Assembly (NCBI RefSeq): GCF_901875305.1
Contig: NZ_CABFLY010000002.1
Location: 1 to 64,000, forward strand
Source: Rothia mucilaginosa
GTDB lineage: Bacteria > Actinomycetota > Actinomycetes > Actinomycetales > Micrococcaceae
Length of the DNA stretch: 64,000 nucleotides
Reading direction: 5' to 3'
In this document: piece by piece, positions 63,898-64,000 of the stretch
Numbering within the stretch: the stretch's first letter is position 1
Layout of the letters: the number at the start of each line of letters is the position of its first letter
Notes under the pieces: model-generated
The model's database searches: none
The model's input: the letters and a program-made list of their open reading frames with translations, nothing else
Told to the model about the DNA's origin: nothing
Program-made: the position numbers and the translations under genes

Positions 63898-64000
63898 ATG
63901 GATACCGCATCTCACGCACCCGGCCAGAACCTGCTGGGCGGCGACGCTCAGACTCTGCGCCCGAATTCTGTGCGCCCGGTGAGTTTGGCGCACCTTCGCG
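63898..64000 (+). CDS. murE: UDP-N-acetylmuramyl-tripeptide synthetase, N-terminal fragment
   Basis: Only the first 34 codons are in the window. ATG 63898 follows GGAAAGAAGGA. The sequence includes NSVRPVSLAHLR, which resembles the N-terminal RPVSLAELA of MurE, and murE is the gene expected after pbpB in this cluster. Assignment rests on position plus this short match. Confidence 0.65.
   Translation, partial: MDTASHAPGQNLLGGDAQTLRPNSVRPVSLAHLR

Noticed and set aside
62059-63993. A 644-codon minus-strand frame opposite pbpB.
   Set aside because: Antisense to an intact pbpB; no ribosome binding site and no domain.

Overview
The window is bacterial chromosome from a high-GC Gram-positive actinobacterium. 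The evidence is a mycothione reductase (mycothiol users are actinobacteria), a class II DAHP synthase, the xerD-parA-scpA-scpB-rluB-tyrA-cmk-der block, paired MerR genes of the FtsR/Rv1830 type, and an Rv2175c/PknL-type pair beside aroG and the mraZ-rsmH-ftsL-pbpB-murE cluster. Moderate GC, compact gene sets and two adjacent lactate permeases suggest a Micrococcaceae member close to Rothia (perhaps R. mucilaginosa). That placement is inference from gene content; no search was run.

Layout. 1-123 is the 3' end of a 5S rRNA gene and its terminator. 432-18857 is a plus-strand housekeeping run in nearly the same order as M. tuberculosis Rv1691-Rv1713: TPR protein, HAD phosphatase, a 60-residue protein, tlyA, nadK, recN, pyrG, NUDIX, xerD, parA, scpA, scpB, rluB, tyrA, cmk, der. 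A tRNA-Pro(GGG) and terminator follow. 19854-23643 holds two paralogous L-lactate permeases in tandem, then a DUF1304 membrane protein. 24437-26472 (minus) holds two alkylation-repair genes, tag and ogt, and a small membrane protein with a His-rich tail. 27070-31560 (minus) is the glycerol module glpF-glpK and glpD, with a divergent SorC-type regulator. Then come two unrecognised genes (a possible beta-propeller protein and a Tat-type exported protein), a GTG-started LysR regulator divergent from putA, and a lone gcvH.

41370-44650 carries two MerR regulators and a second ParA-type ATPase. Here the neighbours expected from other actinobacteria (garA and the DUF151 nuclease) are missing. The 733-bp gap between the two MerR genes instead contains a dense series of hairpins, and is the best candidate in the window for an undescribed structured RNA. 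44879-57825 covers mycothione reductase, an acyl-CoA synthetase with a tail of 11-residue repeats, an alpha/beta hydrolase, PlsC, DAHP synthase, a membrane Ser/Thr kinase with an HGD catalytic loop, an Rv2175c-like DNA-binding protein, a polyprenyl synthetase and DinB. 58089-64000 is DUF3040 and the start of the division and cell-wall cluster, with a clear MraZ operator.

How the genes work together. The window mixes chromosome segregation (XerD, ParA, ScpAB), ribosome maturation (TlyA, RluB, Der, RsmH), cell-wall and division genes, and carbon use from lactate, glycerol and proline. Most accessory interest lies in regulatory DNA and protein tails rather than in mobile elements: no insertion sequence, prophage or CRISPR array was seen.
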